Source: Apus apus
Taxonomy: Eukaryota; Chordata; Aves; Apodiformes; Apodidae
Assembly: GCF_020740795.1 (NCBI RefSeq)
Contig: NC_067282.1
Coordinates: 41,755,290 to 41,819,289, forward strand
Reading direction: 5' to 3'
Length of the DNA stretch: 64,000 nucleotides
The notes under the pieces were generated by a model. The model made no database searches. It saw only the letters and a list, made by a program, of their open reading frames with translations, and had not been told where the DNA came from. The translations under genes and the position numbers were made by a program. This document shows positions 40,201 through 50,820 of this stretch, in pieces; position 1 is the first letter of the stretch; each line of letters starts with the position of its first letter.

Positions 40201-43200
40201 CTATAAGATCTCCCCAGAGCCTTCTCCTCTCTAGGGTGAACAGCCCCAACTCTCTCAGCCTGTCTTCATAGCAGGGGTGCTCCAGGCCTTTGATCATCTT
40301 GATGGCCCTTCTCTGGACCCTCTCCAACAGGTCTGTGTCTTTCTTGTGCTGCGGGCACCAGAACTGTGCACAGAATTCCAGGTGGGGTCTGAGCAGAGCA
40401 GAGGGGCAGAATCACCTCCCTGGCCCTGCTGGCCACACTTCTTTTGATGCAGCCCGGGATGTGTTTGGCTCTCTGGGCTCCATCACACACTGGTGGCTCA
40501 TGTTGAGCTTCTCATCAACTACCGCTCCCAAGTCCTTTTCCTCAGGATTGCTCTCCAGCCATTTTTCCCCCAGCCTGTATTTTTGCCTGGGGTTGTGCCA
40601 ACCCAGGTGCAGGACCCTGCACTTGGCCTTGTTGAACTTCATGAGGTTGGCACTGGCCCACCTCTCAAGCCTGGCAAGGTCCCTCTGGATGGCATCCCTT
40701 CCCTCTAGGGTGTCAGCTACTCCACACAGCTTGGTATCATCAGCAAATGAGAATACACTCAATCTCACTGTCCATGTCCCCAGCAAAGATGTTAAACAGC
40801 ACTGGTCCCAGTACTGACCCCTGAGGGACACCACTCGTCACCTGCCTCCATTTGGATATTGAGCCATTGACCACAACTCTGGGTGTGGCCATCCAGCCAA
40901 TCTCTTATCCACTGAGTGGTCCATCTGTCAAATCCATGCCTTGTCAGTTTGGAGACCAAGATGTCATGTGGGACAGTGTCAAAGGCCTTGCACAAATCCA
41001 GATGGATTGTTAGTTGCTCTGCCACCATCCACCATCTGTAGCCCTGTTGTAGAAAGCCCCCAGATTGGTCAGGCATGACTTGCCCTTAGTGAAGCCATGT
41101 TGGCTGTCACCAATCACCTCTTCATTTTCCATGTGCCTTAGTCGGCTTTCCAGGAGGATCTGCTCCATGACCTTGCCAGGCACAGAGGTGAGACTGACCA
41201 GCCTGTAGTTCCCTGGGTCTTCCTTTTTCCCCTTTTGAAAAACAGGGGCTATATTCCCTTTTTTCCAATCAGTGGGAACCTCACCAGACTGCCATGACCT
41301 CTCAAATATGATGGACAGAGGCTTAGCAATTTCATCCACCAGTTCCCTCAGGACCCGTGGGTGAATCACATCAGGTCCCGTAGCATGTTTCAGTGCTGGC
41401 CAGTTTAGCCAAACACACTAACAGTAGTGCGGAACAGCTTTGGTTGACCGTTTCTTTTACTGTTCCTGCAGCATCTCTTGTCTGTAAAATAGCTCTGTTG
41501 TCAAAATACAGCAGTTTAGCAAACTGAAAATTTGAAAAGAATTATGTTGAACTATAGTGCAGTAAGTATGGTAGGGAGAATTCAAATTTCTAAATCAGTA
41601 ATTAGTTTTAAGTGAAACTTTTATACAATTTTCACTCTGCAGGCTTGAAAGTTATGACATGGTATATGCCATAAAGAACATGGGGGTCTTCAAATCAAAT
41701 TGTTTTTTCCTTAATCTTTTTGAGCTTGAGATAATGAAATATATTTTTAGTATAAGGATAACATTATAGGTTTTGGGGAAGGAAGAGTTAAAATTATTAA
41801 AATAGAGATATGAGAGTAGCAACAGATACAACTTTTTTTTTTCTTGTTCAGGGTACTGATCTAAATTTGAACATATCCAATTTTTACAAGTGTTAACATG
41901 GTTTGTTTCTGTTTTGTTCTAGTTTTTCACAAAAAGACTCATAGTTCCTTCTCCTTGGATTCAACATGAAGGCAAGCAAGTTTCTCAGTTTAATTCAACT
42001 AAATGTAAGTTGGTTTACTGTGTCCGCCCCAATGTATCTAGCTTTTGGAGGAATTAGCAAGCATAATTTTTACCAACCTCCATTTCAGTGTTAAGAACCA
42101 GTGATAAAAGATGGCACAACTGATAGATTTTTAGCTTTTCTCTCAAAGTGCTTTATTTGTTGAAAAATAATTTATTAATCCAAAATCTTTCATAATTTTT
42201 CCTTTTTTGTTATTTATTTTCTTCCTGTTCTTAAGTCTTTTTCCCTTTACGATCTGTTTTCTACCAGTTTAATTTACATACACAACTTTGCTCTCTCAGT
42301 GCTGGTAATAGCCAAGTCTTTTACTTTGCTCTTTTCTTCTGATAGCTGCATGTCTGACTTACTCTGATTCCTTTCCTGCCAATATAAGTAAATGGGAAAC
42401 TGAGTTCCATATTTTTCTACCTTTACTTGCTAAGTAAATTCCTCTTGTCCTCTAAGTGTCCTACTAGCTCACTGTCTCTGTACATAGGATTGTGTATTTT
42501 GTTTATACCATTGTTAGATTTTATTATTCATCCTGCTGTTGTTAAAGTTTATTTATAACCAAGAGGATACGTAATAAATGGATTACATGCTTGACAAATG
42601 TCAGCTATGAAGTTTGGTAGGAAATTCTTAAAATCTAAAATTCTAAATTCTTAAAGTGTTTGGGGTTTTCTGCATGTTTTGGGAGAAGGTTAAACTGTTA
42701 AAAAAATTTATCAAGGAAATGCAGCTTGTGGATAGTGTGTTTTTAACTGTCGATTGTAAGATCATAATTTCTTGGACAGCAAACATAAGCCACAATCCTA
42801 GACCTGGAAAAGTGAGCGGTGAAGGAAAAAGGTCTAGTATGTTAGCTGTATAAAAAGTGGAGAACGGTGGATTCTTCATCTCTGTCTTCAAGTCCAGGCT
42901 GTATGATTTTCGCGAAACGTGTTTTACTTGAACACAGCCTGTTTGGCTAAGCATAAACTGAGTTTGTTCTAAATCTCTGTAATTTAGAGGAGACTGCAGG
43001 AAACTAAGATTTGCGCAGCGCTGATGCTACTTCAGTTAAGCTTTTTTTGAATAAAAAAGTCCTGAAATTCTCTTGATCAGCTAAAATTGTTATATTTTTT
43101 CAGTACTCCTTTTATAATCTCTTCCAAACTTTGATGCAAAATTGTGTAGTTGTATTAAACATTATAACTTACTGCTGCTAAGTTTCAAAACCATGTGCAG

Positions 43201-46200
43201 TGCATGCTTCAATTGAAATTCTTACCTGTTTTACAGCCATAGATCTAAATAGCATTTCTCCAATTGGAAGACAGCTGACTTTGCAGCCTGGGAAAAGCAA
43301 TGGTGAGTAAAAGGCAATGTCTGAAGCTCAGGCTTTCTCTGAAGCAAAATAATTCTTTTTAAAATGGCTATTTAATTTCAAAAGAAAATTATTTTTTGTT
43401 AGTATTCCTGCAGAAATAATTTTTCTTGAACTATATGGTACTATTAATTTTAATATCCATTTCTCATTCACAAAACCTCTGTAATTTGTTTGGTCATTTA
43501 GGATCAGAGGTTCATGTCTATTTTCTCTGCCAAATAAATAGCAGAAATCTTAGGACATATTAATGTAACTGTTTCAGTGAAACTATTTCCTCTTACATAA
43601 ATGAGTGTTTTTTTCCAGTGTATTCTGGTAATCTTCTCTTTCTTTTGCATCCTTCCTTCCTTCAGAGATGCTTCCTCAGCTAAGAATGCCCCTCTAGAGA
43701 CTTTTGTTACAATCCTTGTTGGTTTTTTATCTCTAGGCCTGAATGTGCTGCATATTGTGTTGTCAGAACAGAATCCTAGCTTTAATTAACACTTTTCTTT
43801 ATTGTAATTGTAACTTAAATAGCTCGATTGCAATGTAATTTGGAAGTGAATTTTTGTTTCTACAGTTTTAGTAAAAGGTCACTGCAAGCTTATTTTATTG
43901 GTTTTATTTGTTGCAGCTTCTTGTCAGACAGTACTGTCTTTGCCAGTGGATTTTAATCTAGAGAAAATACTAGGTATGTCATGTAATATCTACATTTAAT
44001 CATGAAAGTCTAAATAGAAAACTTGATTTTGTATTGTTTGCTGTTGTTTTTTTTTTGTCTTAAGAAATACTGAAAAACTAATGTGTGAATGAAAGTTTTA
44101 AGTATGTGTTGTAAATAGTTAATGCATGTTGCATGGGACATCTGACTTAAATTATATCATTTGAGTGTAGACATAAAGATAAAAGAGGAAGGATACTGAG
44201 GGCAATTGGAAATTGCTTAACAATTCTGAATGCACAAAAGGTAATTAGCAGAAGACACATCCCTCCATGCATGCCCCAAATAAAGCAATTATTTAACTTA
44301 GCAGAGCTGTTTGACTTAGATTGCTAGCCATGGGGCTTATAGTCCAACCTTGCCCTGAGCAAAGCTATGCTATAATTCTGTGCCTTTAATTTAACTGAAA
44401 CCATGACAGTGATTAGAATGTGTGTGATGGCAAAAAAGCCATTATCGCTGAGTAGGAATACAGGAGTCCAAATTAACTGTCTGATTGCAACTGCTATATC
44501 AAGCAACTGCTGCCATCTTCTCAGGCAATAGAACTGGAAAGGCCTATTCTTACAGTTCAAATATGGGAATAGTGGGTATAACCAGCTCAGGTTCTTGGCT
44601 GCATGCTGGTATTCCAGTATTGAAGTACACAACCCTCATTAGGGGTCATCAAAATTACAGCAGAACCAGATCTGTTGCTTTGGTGTTTGATTTTAACAAA
44701 TACTTCAATCAGTGAATAGTTAGTGAATTAATGAAAACTTTCTTCTCTTACAATAGATATGCAATTGAAAGACAAGGGCAAAAAATTAAAATAATCTAGT
44801 AACTCTCCGCATATTTTAATGGGTCTTTGCTAAGATCTGTGTACTCTTTTACTGTAAACTGCTAACTGCTTTGACTTTTTTCGAGTAGAATCTGGTTTGC
44901 CTTTGGGTATCAATCACCATGATCATCAAAACATATGGAAGACCTGAAAAAGGGTCTCCTCTTGCTTAGGTAGTATAGCAATTTCTTATTCACAACTCAA
45001 ATGTGAAGAGTAATACAGTTTTGGAAGAAGGCTGGTAAGTAGATGCTAGCCATATTTTGTATAATTTTTTTAAGTGCAGACTTTAGTATTAAATGATGGT
45101 AGACAAAAGTGGAACCTTGGTAGGCAGGGTGGACTTCCTGTAATGATAAATGGTCCTTTGGAATAGGTGCCTAAATTAGATTAATTCCTTGCTGTATTGG
45201 TAAATTGGATTACATGTTTCAATTTTGTTATATATGCCTCCATAGTGGAAGATTTTTTTTTCCTTGCATTTTTATTGGAAATTACTTCTCCACATTTCTA
45301 GGTGAATATTTTAGAACTGATGAATTTGCAGATCAGTCTCCAGAAAATCTGAGCTCTTCATCGCTCAGAAGAAAACTGTTTTTAGAAGAGAATGGAAGTG
45401 TATCAGAGTGTTTATCCCCTTCTTTGCGTAGTCCATGTGGTAGTCAGCAACTTGGAGTGCTTTGTTCGATTGACATATCTCCAGTCCGATGCAGGAGCCC
45501 TCTGGAAACATCTAGTTCTGTAAGTTGCCTGTTTTGGGAGTTGGCTGGGATGTGACTTAGCTGGCACAAGAATAGTTCTTCATAGAATCATAGAATGGTT
45601 TTAGGTTGGAAGGGAGCTTGAAGATCTTCTAGTTCAAGCAAGCTGTACTGATTCCATGTTCCAAGAGACTTCACAAGAGGAACAACCATGTTTGTGATTA
45701 GCTACCACTGCTTTATGATAGAGGATTTATTTGTTTTTTTCAAATTCTAAATTCAGAAAAAAAATTATGTAGACAAAAAAAAGTTTTGAAAGAATATTAC
45801 TGACTTTATTGTATCAAATTATTGTGTTGCGCTGCTGTTGTTTGGGGTAGAAGGAATTATGCTTTCATTTTGTGTTATGAAAAGGAAGCAGGAATTATTG
45901 CATACACAAAACTTGCTGAAACATGTTGAAACCTTTTTTATTCATAAAAAGTATATACAAAAAAAAGGCCTGTTTAAATCCACAAACTGCTGTCTAAAAC
46001 ACTAGTTGATATGAACAGGTGATATAATTTCCCTTATGCGTCATAAACTCATTTGTGGTACAAGAAATGACTTGTGGATCTTTGAATGCAGTGCTAAATA
46101 TGCTTTTCTCTTTTCCATGGAGTGCAGATTTCAGATCAATTAACTGTTATTAGAACCCAGAACGATAAGTCTTTTTTTTCAGTTAAGTGAGATGAACTTA

Positions 46201-49200
46201 TTCCCAGGTTGACATAGCACACCTATAGGTGTGGTTTCATCTGTTTGGTGGCTGAAGTTTTGGCTGTTTTTCCCTGTTTTGGCTTCTCATATTCTTAAAT
46301 ATAATGAGTATTATAGCCCTAGTTGGTATTATGTGACAGCTTTGAGACAATTGCTCTTCTCTTATGTGCAGGTTTAAAGTCCAAATGAAGAGTTGCAACT
46401 GGAATATTTAAGCTAAACTACTGATAGAGATTGTCATAGTACAAGATTGCTTTTTCTTTGCACTGCTATATTAAGGTTTTTAATTAGAAAACTTTTATAT
46501 GTGCATATTGGTCAAAGTTGACCTGAAAATATGCTCTTTATTTTGTTTTGTGATTATAATTTTTTAATTATTATTTTTTTTATTAGTAGTAATTTTTTTT
46601 TTTTTTAACTGAAGGGTCAGTTTTCATCAAGCCCTATTCAGGGAGGTACAAGGGCTTATAGTCTGGGAAGTATAACCAGTCCCCCGTTTCCAGAGGGATC
46701 TCCTGCACATAATGGTTCTCCTACTTTTTCACCAATTGCTTTTCACATAAGACAGACACCGCTGTCAGGTATGGTTTCATGTATTCTTCTTTTTTGATGT
46801 ATATATTTTGATTAAAAAAAATCCTGCTGCCTTCTTACTAGAACTTATTTCTGTTTGGAGACTAGCAGTGTCCTATGCTAAACATTTACTGTTTTAGCAG
46901 TGAAATATCTTAGTGATGTGAAACAGTGACATGTATCTGCTTGCAAAAATCAACTAGGAAAAGTGCTTTAGAGGAAGGAATTGAGACCTAATAGGAATTA
47001 AAAAAATTAAAAGGGTTAATCTAGTGTGAAGAGGGGTTTCAAAGCCATATGCTTGAACTAAGCAAGGTCACAATTGATTTGGCCCAACCTGAAGCATTTT
47101 AATTGGACAAAGAGTGTTTAGCTTGAGTTTTCAGATCATGTGATAGTCAAGATTATTTGAAATTAAACTGACTAGTGAAGAATCATAGAATGTTCTGGGT
47201 TGGAAAGGACCTTTAGAGGTCATCTAGTCCAACCACGCTGCAGTGAGCAGGGACATCTTCAACTAGATCAGGTTGTTCAATGCCCTCTCCAACCTGACCA
47301 TGAATGTTTCCAGGGAGGGGGCACCTACCACCTCTCTGACCAACTTGTTCCAGTGTCTCATAGTCATTAATTTCTTCCTTATATTTTGCCTGACTTTCTT
47401 ATATCTAATTGTGAAGAAATCACAATCATCTTGTGTTCTCATTGCTTTAGAAAATGTCAGTATTTCATGTTTCATCCATTGCGTGGGAAGGCTTAAGGGC
47501 ATGTTTAATTCATTCTTTTTATCTGATTAGCCTGGTGGTATTTCAACACCATTATATGTGGACATAGCATAGGTGTTCACCCACTTGTTTGATTTTTCTT
47601 GAAAACTACTTTGCTATCCCTATTTTTTTTTAAATGCCTGTAAAATATTTAATTTGTATTTGTTCAGAAAAAAAAACCAAAAAAAAGCCACAGAAACATC
47701 TTTCGCTCATTTTCCTGTGGACACTGTGTGGTATTGGCATTTGAAAATGCAAGGCCTCTGGTACAGCAAATTGTCATAGGAAACAAAATTGGTGGTAAAA
47801 ATGGGATACAACTTTACCTTTACCGTAATACTTTAAATGTCTTGGTATTCTTTGGCTTTGTGGTGGTGGTAGGTTTTGGGGGGGTTTTTTGGTTGTTTTA
47901 CTTTTTTAAAAGGCCTTGAAGCCAAGAGACAGTGGTCAATGAAATACTGTATACTTGGCTATAATTATTCAAAGGACTTTAGGTCTTTGAGGATGATGAC
48001 TTCAACTCCACCATCTAATAGAGTAACCTTGTTGTTTTTTACAGACCAAAGGCAATTTACATTTCGTTCTCCAGATATTCCTTCTTCCTCAAATAGAATG
48101 ACACCCTCAAATACAAGAAGTCCTTATATAGATGGTTGTTCTCCAATTAAAAATTGTTCACCCATGAGGCTTGGAGCATGTCGAGGAACTGCACAGTATC
48201 AGACTTCTGTCATCAGAATACCAATTGCAGTTGAGAATCACAGTGAGGATGAGGAAGACAAGGAAAATGCTTCTCCAGCAGAAGCTCTGTTCCCAGAAGT
48301 GGATAAGGGAATAAACGTACGTCAGCAAGACAGTGATACTTTTGCACATGGTACACGTCTCGTTGTAGCAACTGTGTCTATTGCACCAGATCACACGGAA
48401 ACTTGTCATCAAAGGTTGTCATCATTTCAGGCTATAGAAGGCTCAAAGGAAAATAATACTGTAGATATGGCTGATGCAGCTGAAGTGTCAGAGGAGAACA
48501 CTTGGATAAAAGAAACAGTTGGCAACAGCAATGCACCAATGACCAGTTTTATGACAGGGATTACTTTCAGTATTGAAAACTCTCGCATGTGCATGTCACC
48601 TCTCGCAGAAAGCAGTGCACTTCCTTGTGACAGCAGTAGTATTCAGGTAAAAATCAAACTTTTTTGCTTCTCTGTAAAACTCAGCTCAACATATTAACTT
48701 CTAGTATATAAACCATTCTGGAAGTAATTGGTGGATCTTACTGGGTGTGATGTGTGTTGTATTGTGAATTTTCTTCCTTCCCCTCCCATCCCCTTTATCC
48801 TCTCTCAGTGAAGTCAGCATTTCTATGTTACCGTGTACAGTAACACATTTTACTCAACCCAAAATAATTCTGACAGGCCCATTCACAATTTGCTTTTAAC
48901 TGATGGCAGCTGGTTTGTTGCATTATGTTCTGTAAATCAACTGCAAGGCATATGAGGTATGAGAATCTGAGGGGTTAATTTGCAAAAAATTTAAGCCCTG
49001 CTTCTTGATTCCAGGTGGACAGTGGTTATAATACACAGACATGTGGAAGCAGCATTATGGATTCTGCGGGGGCTGAAAACAGTTGCAGAGAAAATGATGT
49101 GAATACTAATGTGTTTCAGAATAAATCTCAGCTTCTAAGAACAAAGGTAGGAGTTAAATTGTGATACAAAAGTGATACACTTTCCATCTAAAGCGTTCAT

Positions 49201-50710
49201 TCCTTGTTTTATTCCATTTCAGGGAGCTTGAGTGAGGGGAGATATTGTTAGGTGATAATAGCATGTTTAAAACAAAAACTAAATGCAGGACAAATATTGT
49301 AAAATGACAGTAAAATAATGTGTTCTATGAGAACAGCAAAGGATGTTTCAGAGGAAACTGAGGTTTTGAGGCTGCTCACGGCTGCTGATATATTGTTGTG
49401 GTTGCTGTTTGAGTTTTTTTTATTGCCAAGTTTTTAAATGTGGGCCCTCATAGAAGCATGTTTTCTGGGAAAAATTCTCTACCTCTTCCTTTCATAAACT
49501 AGCTTCAAGTTTTCTGGACCATACCTGGCACGCTGATTTGGTGGGAAACTTCGTGCTTGGGTACAGTCTTTTTAGTACAAGATCTTTGATGACCTATCAA
49601 CAGAAGACAGTACATATCTGGCTCTTATCCTTGTGATTGATGGGAATGAGTTCTACTTCTTCCAGAGAATGGAAATGCTTATTTCTTTGGAGGAGAGAGT
49701 AAAGTTCATCTCCTCTTACTTGTTAATTATGGTCTTACAGTCATATAAACTTAATAGTTTATGGTCTACTATTTAGTGTCATTATAGTCTGAAGGGGAGA
49801 CAATATTGACCAGTAGTACCAGAATATAAAATGACTCAAGCCCATTCAATCCTGCTGTATCTGACATGCTAATAGCCCCTCCTCTGCCAAGGTAAAAAGC
49901 AGATTGATGGTGCCTTGTAGACCATTGACATCACATTTTAAAGTCTCCTCCTTTAAGGGTGCCTTCACCGGAAGAATAGATGGATGTTTTGTTTTTAACT
50001 TCTAAAAATACCCATCTACTCTGAGGTCTTCCACCAGCCGTCCTCTTGGATGTGGATTATATGTGTGAATGTATTGATCAGAATGAGTTGTGTAATATCC
50101 AGTGTGTCCTAGAGACTCTCCAATGCCATGCAGCTCTCTTCTCCCTCTGCTAGTCTTTCGATTGCTAGACCCTGACTAATCCAAACTTTGCATTTTGGAT
50201 TAGGATGTAAGTGTGGAGGCATTAAGAACTTCATTCACAACTGAGAACCCTCAGAAAATTCAAAGAAAAAAACACTGACGTTGCTCACTGAAATAATTCA
50301 GTATGGCTCATTCGGAGCATGTGATCTGAAAGGAGGTTCTAGCTGACAGCACGTCTCAAAGATTTGTGCAGAGAAAATATTCTTTTCATTTCAGAAGGGG
50401 AGAGCTGGGAGGCTAAGGTACTAACTGTAACTTGAAATTTTCAGATAGTAAGTTTGGATCATGTTTCTTTCAGGCATTATTTGTGAAAATGGTTTTAAAA
50501 ATTAACTTTTCCTTGTTAACCTAGGAGTGTTCTGTTTTAAACCATAAGGACCATCAGTTGCTGAGAGCAAAATCTCCAGAGAAGCAATCCTGTTTCCAAA
50601 AAGCAAAAATACATAGTACAGTATTTGGTCAAAATGCAACTTGCAACATTTCTGCCTGGAAACATAAAAATGAAAATCAAGTTCAGGGATTTCACAAAAA
50701 TGGTATGTAG
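34055..50710 (+). CDS. BORA: BORA, aurora kinase A activator (protein aurora borealis), eleven coding exons
   Basis: Bora binds Aurora A and opens PLK1 for T-loop phosphorylation, driving mitotic entry. It is phosphorylated by cyclin-dependent kinase and later destroyed after PLK1 phosphorylation through SCF-betaTrCP. Joined exons: 34055-34210, 35336-35442, 38782-38827, 41923-42004, 43237-43302, 43917-43973, 45302-45519, 46615-46768, 48045-48646, 49015-49146 and 50525-50710, all in frame with GT-AG sites, about 601 aa (human 559). The N-terminus reads [18 protein letters not shown]. The conserved kinase-activating part includes [15 protein letters not shown] and IVPSPW, whose Ser113 aligns with the human Ser112 site. 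The middle is Ser-Pro/Thr-Pro rich and disordered. A KEN box lies at residues 368-370 and the degron DSGYNT at 498-503. Four antisense CR1 copies lie in its introns. Identity is near certain; the terminal exon is less so. Confidence 0.95.
34211..35335 (+). other. BORA: BORA intron 2
   Basis: A 1.1 kb AT-rich intron with GT-AG ends. I see nothing recognisable in it. Confidence 0.85.
35336..35442 (+). CDS. BORA: BORA coding exon 3 (residues 53-88)
   Basis: Acceptor TTTTTTTAG|ACACC. It encodes [19 protein letters not shown] then [16 protein letters not shown], the most conserved block of the family. The donor GCTAG|GTAACT splits an Arg codon. Confidence 0.96.
35443..38781 (+). other. BORA: BORA intron 3
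   Basis: A 3.3 kb intron with an antisense CR1 fragment near 36341-36610. The remainder is AT-rich with no recognisable gene. Confidence 0.85.
36341..36610 (-). repeat. CR1 LINE 3' fragment in BORA intron 3
   Basis: Starts CATGGAATCATAGAATGTTT with GGGTTGGAAGAGACCTTTAA, and continues through GGGCAACCTGTTCCAGTGTT, the complement of the CR1 3' region. It is antisense to BORA. Confidence 0.88.
38782..38827 (+). CDS. BORA: BORA coding exon 4 (residues 88-103)
   Basis: A 46-base exon between TTACTTAG and GTAATA. It encodes [15 protein letters not shown], which joins in frame to the FFTK of the next exon as in human Bora. Confidence 0.95.
38828..41922 (+). other. BORA: BORA intron 4
   Basis: A 3.1 kb intron, half of it a long antisense CR1 copy (39868-41412). 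The rest is AT-rich unique sequence. Confidence 0.85.
39868..41412 (-). repeat. CR1 LINE, 1.5 kb copy with reverse transcriptase remnants in BORA intron 4
   Basis: Starts ATCATAGAATCATTAAGGTT. The minus strand carries CR1 RT pieces in several frames: [67 protein letters not shown] and [20 protein letters not shown]. Frameshifts make it non-functional. It is among the better preserved copies here and is antisense to BORA. Confidence 0.95.
41923..42004 (+). CDS. BORA: BORA coding exon 5 (residues 104-131)
   Basis: Acceptor TTGTTCTAG. It encodes [18 protein letters not shown] then QVSQFNSTK. The VPSPW serine corresponds to human Ser112, the CDK site needed for PLK1 activation by Aurora A-Bora. 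The donor is AAAT|GTAAGT. Confidence 0.95.
43237..43302 (+). CDS. BORA: BORA coding exon 6 (residues 131-153)
   Basis: Acceptor TTTTACAG. It encodes [20 protein letters not shown], which contains a conserved SP site. The donor is CAATG|GTGAGT, phase 1. Confidence 0.93.
43917..43973 (+). CDS. BORA: BORA coding exon 7 (residues 153-172)
   Basis: A 57-base exon between TTGTTGCAG and GTATGT. It encodes [19 protein letters not shown] and keeps phase 1 on both sides, so it could be skipped without a frameshift. Confidence 0.92.
45302..45519 (+). CDS. BORA: BORA coding exon 8 (residues 172-244)
   Basis: Acceptor ACATTTCTAG. It encodes [20 protein letters not shown] followed by several SP sites, including DISPVR and RSPLE. 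This serine-proline region is where the human PLK1 polo-box docking site (Ser252) lies, but I did not align it exactly. The donor is AGTTCT|GTAAGT. Confidence 0.95.
45581..45665 (-). repeat. Short CR1 3' end in BORA intron 8
   Basis: TTCATAGAATCATAGAATGG and TTTTAGGTTGGAAGGGAGCT match the complement of the CR1 terminus. It lies only about 60 bases past exon 8. Confidence 0.88.
46615..46768 (+). CDS. BORA: BORA coding exon 9 (residues 245-296)
   Basis: Acceptor T16-AACTGAAG|GGTCAG, a long poly-T tract followed by a less common AAG. It encodes [19 protein letters not shown] then [20 protein letters not shown]. Proline-directed sites are dense. The donor is TGTCAG|GTATGG. Confidence 0.93.
47177..47500 (-). 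repeat. CR1 LINE 3' fragment in BORA intron 9
   Basis: GAATCATAGAATGTTCTGGG, GGTCATCTAGTCCAACCACG and AGCAGGGACATCTTCAACTA are the complement of CR1. The minus-strand translation shows [20 protein letters not shown]. It is antisense to BORA. Confidence 0.92.
48045..48646 (+). CDS. BORA: BORA coding exon 10, the largest (residues 296-496)
   Basis: Acceptor TTTTTTACAG. It encodes about 200 residues beginning [20 protein letters not shown], then several SP sites ([18 protein letters not shown]), [20 protein letters not shown] with a KEN box at residues 368-370 (48260-48268), and [20 protein letters not shown] near the end. The donor is ATTCAG|GTAAAA. The region is acidic and disordered. Confidence 0.95.
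49015..49146 (+). CDS. BORA: BORA coding exon 11 with betaTrCP degron (residues 497-540)
   Basis: Acceptor TTGATTCCAG. It opens with [17 protein letters not shown]. The DSGYNT at 49018-49035 is the known PLK1-phosphorylated, SCF-betaTrCP-binding degron of Bora, kept unchanged. The donor is ACAAAG|GTAGGA, phase 0. Confidence 0.95.
50525..50710 (+). CDS. BORA: BORA terminal coding exon 12 (residues 541-601)
   Basis: Acceptor TTAACCTAG. It encodes [20 protein letters not shown] onward and stays open to HKNGM and a TAG at 50708-50710. A donor-like G|GTATGT lies six bases before the stop. If used, the protein would continue in an exon I cannot find. An AATAAA 105 bases downstream supports this as the last exon. 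The extra C-terminal length explains why the bird protein is longer than human. Confidence 0.75.
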   Translation, partial: ECSVLNHKDHQLLRAKSPEKQSCFQKAKIHSTVFGQNATCNISAWKHKNENQVQGFHKNGM

Positions 50711-50814
50711 TTTTCTGATGGAGAACTTCAGTTGTGTTAGCAAATAAATTTACATATATATGACCTCATTTACCTGGATTATACATACTTTTTTGCTTTT
50801 TTTAATGTGATTGT

Positions 50815-50820
50815 AATAAA
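50815..50820 (+). terminator. BORA: Candidate BORA poly(A) signal AATAAA
   Basis: TTGTAATAAA is followed by a T/G-rich stretch (TTTGTGTATATT), as expected of a cleavage region. Further plus-strand AATAAA copies at 51359, 51548 and 53873 could serve longer 3' UTRs. Which is used is not visible. Confidence 0.55.

Larger units (their letters stand above)
42005..45301 (+). other. BORA: BORA introns 5-7
   Basis: Introns 42005-43236, 43303-43916 and 43974-45301 flank exons 6 and 7. They are AT-rich, and I recognise no repeat family or extra gene. Confidence 0.8.
45520..50524 (+). other. BORA: BORA introns 8-11
   Basis: Introns 45520-46614, 46769-48044, 48647-49014 and 49147-50524. The first two carry antisense CR1 fragments (about 45581-45665 and 47177-47500). 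The rest is AT-rich with nothing recognised. Confidence 0.8.

Noticed and set aside
39950-41369. Several 94-175-codon frames on both strands within BORA intron 4
   Set aside because: The minus-strand ones are frameshifted CR1 reverse transcriptase, and the plus-strand ones are their shadows.
50703-50708. GTATGT donor at the end of BORA exon 12 as a true splice site
   Set aside because: The frame closes in the same place with TAG, a poly(A) signal follows, and I find no in-phase downstream exon resembling Bora. Kept as an open question in the findings.
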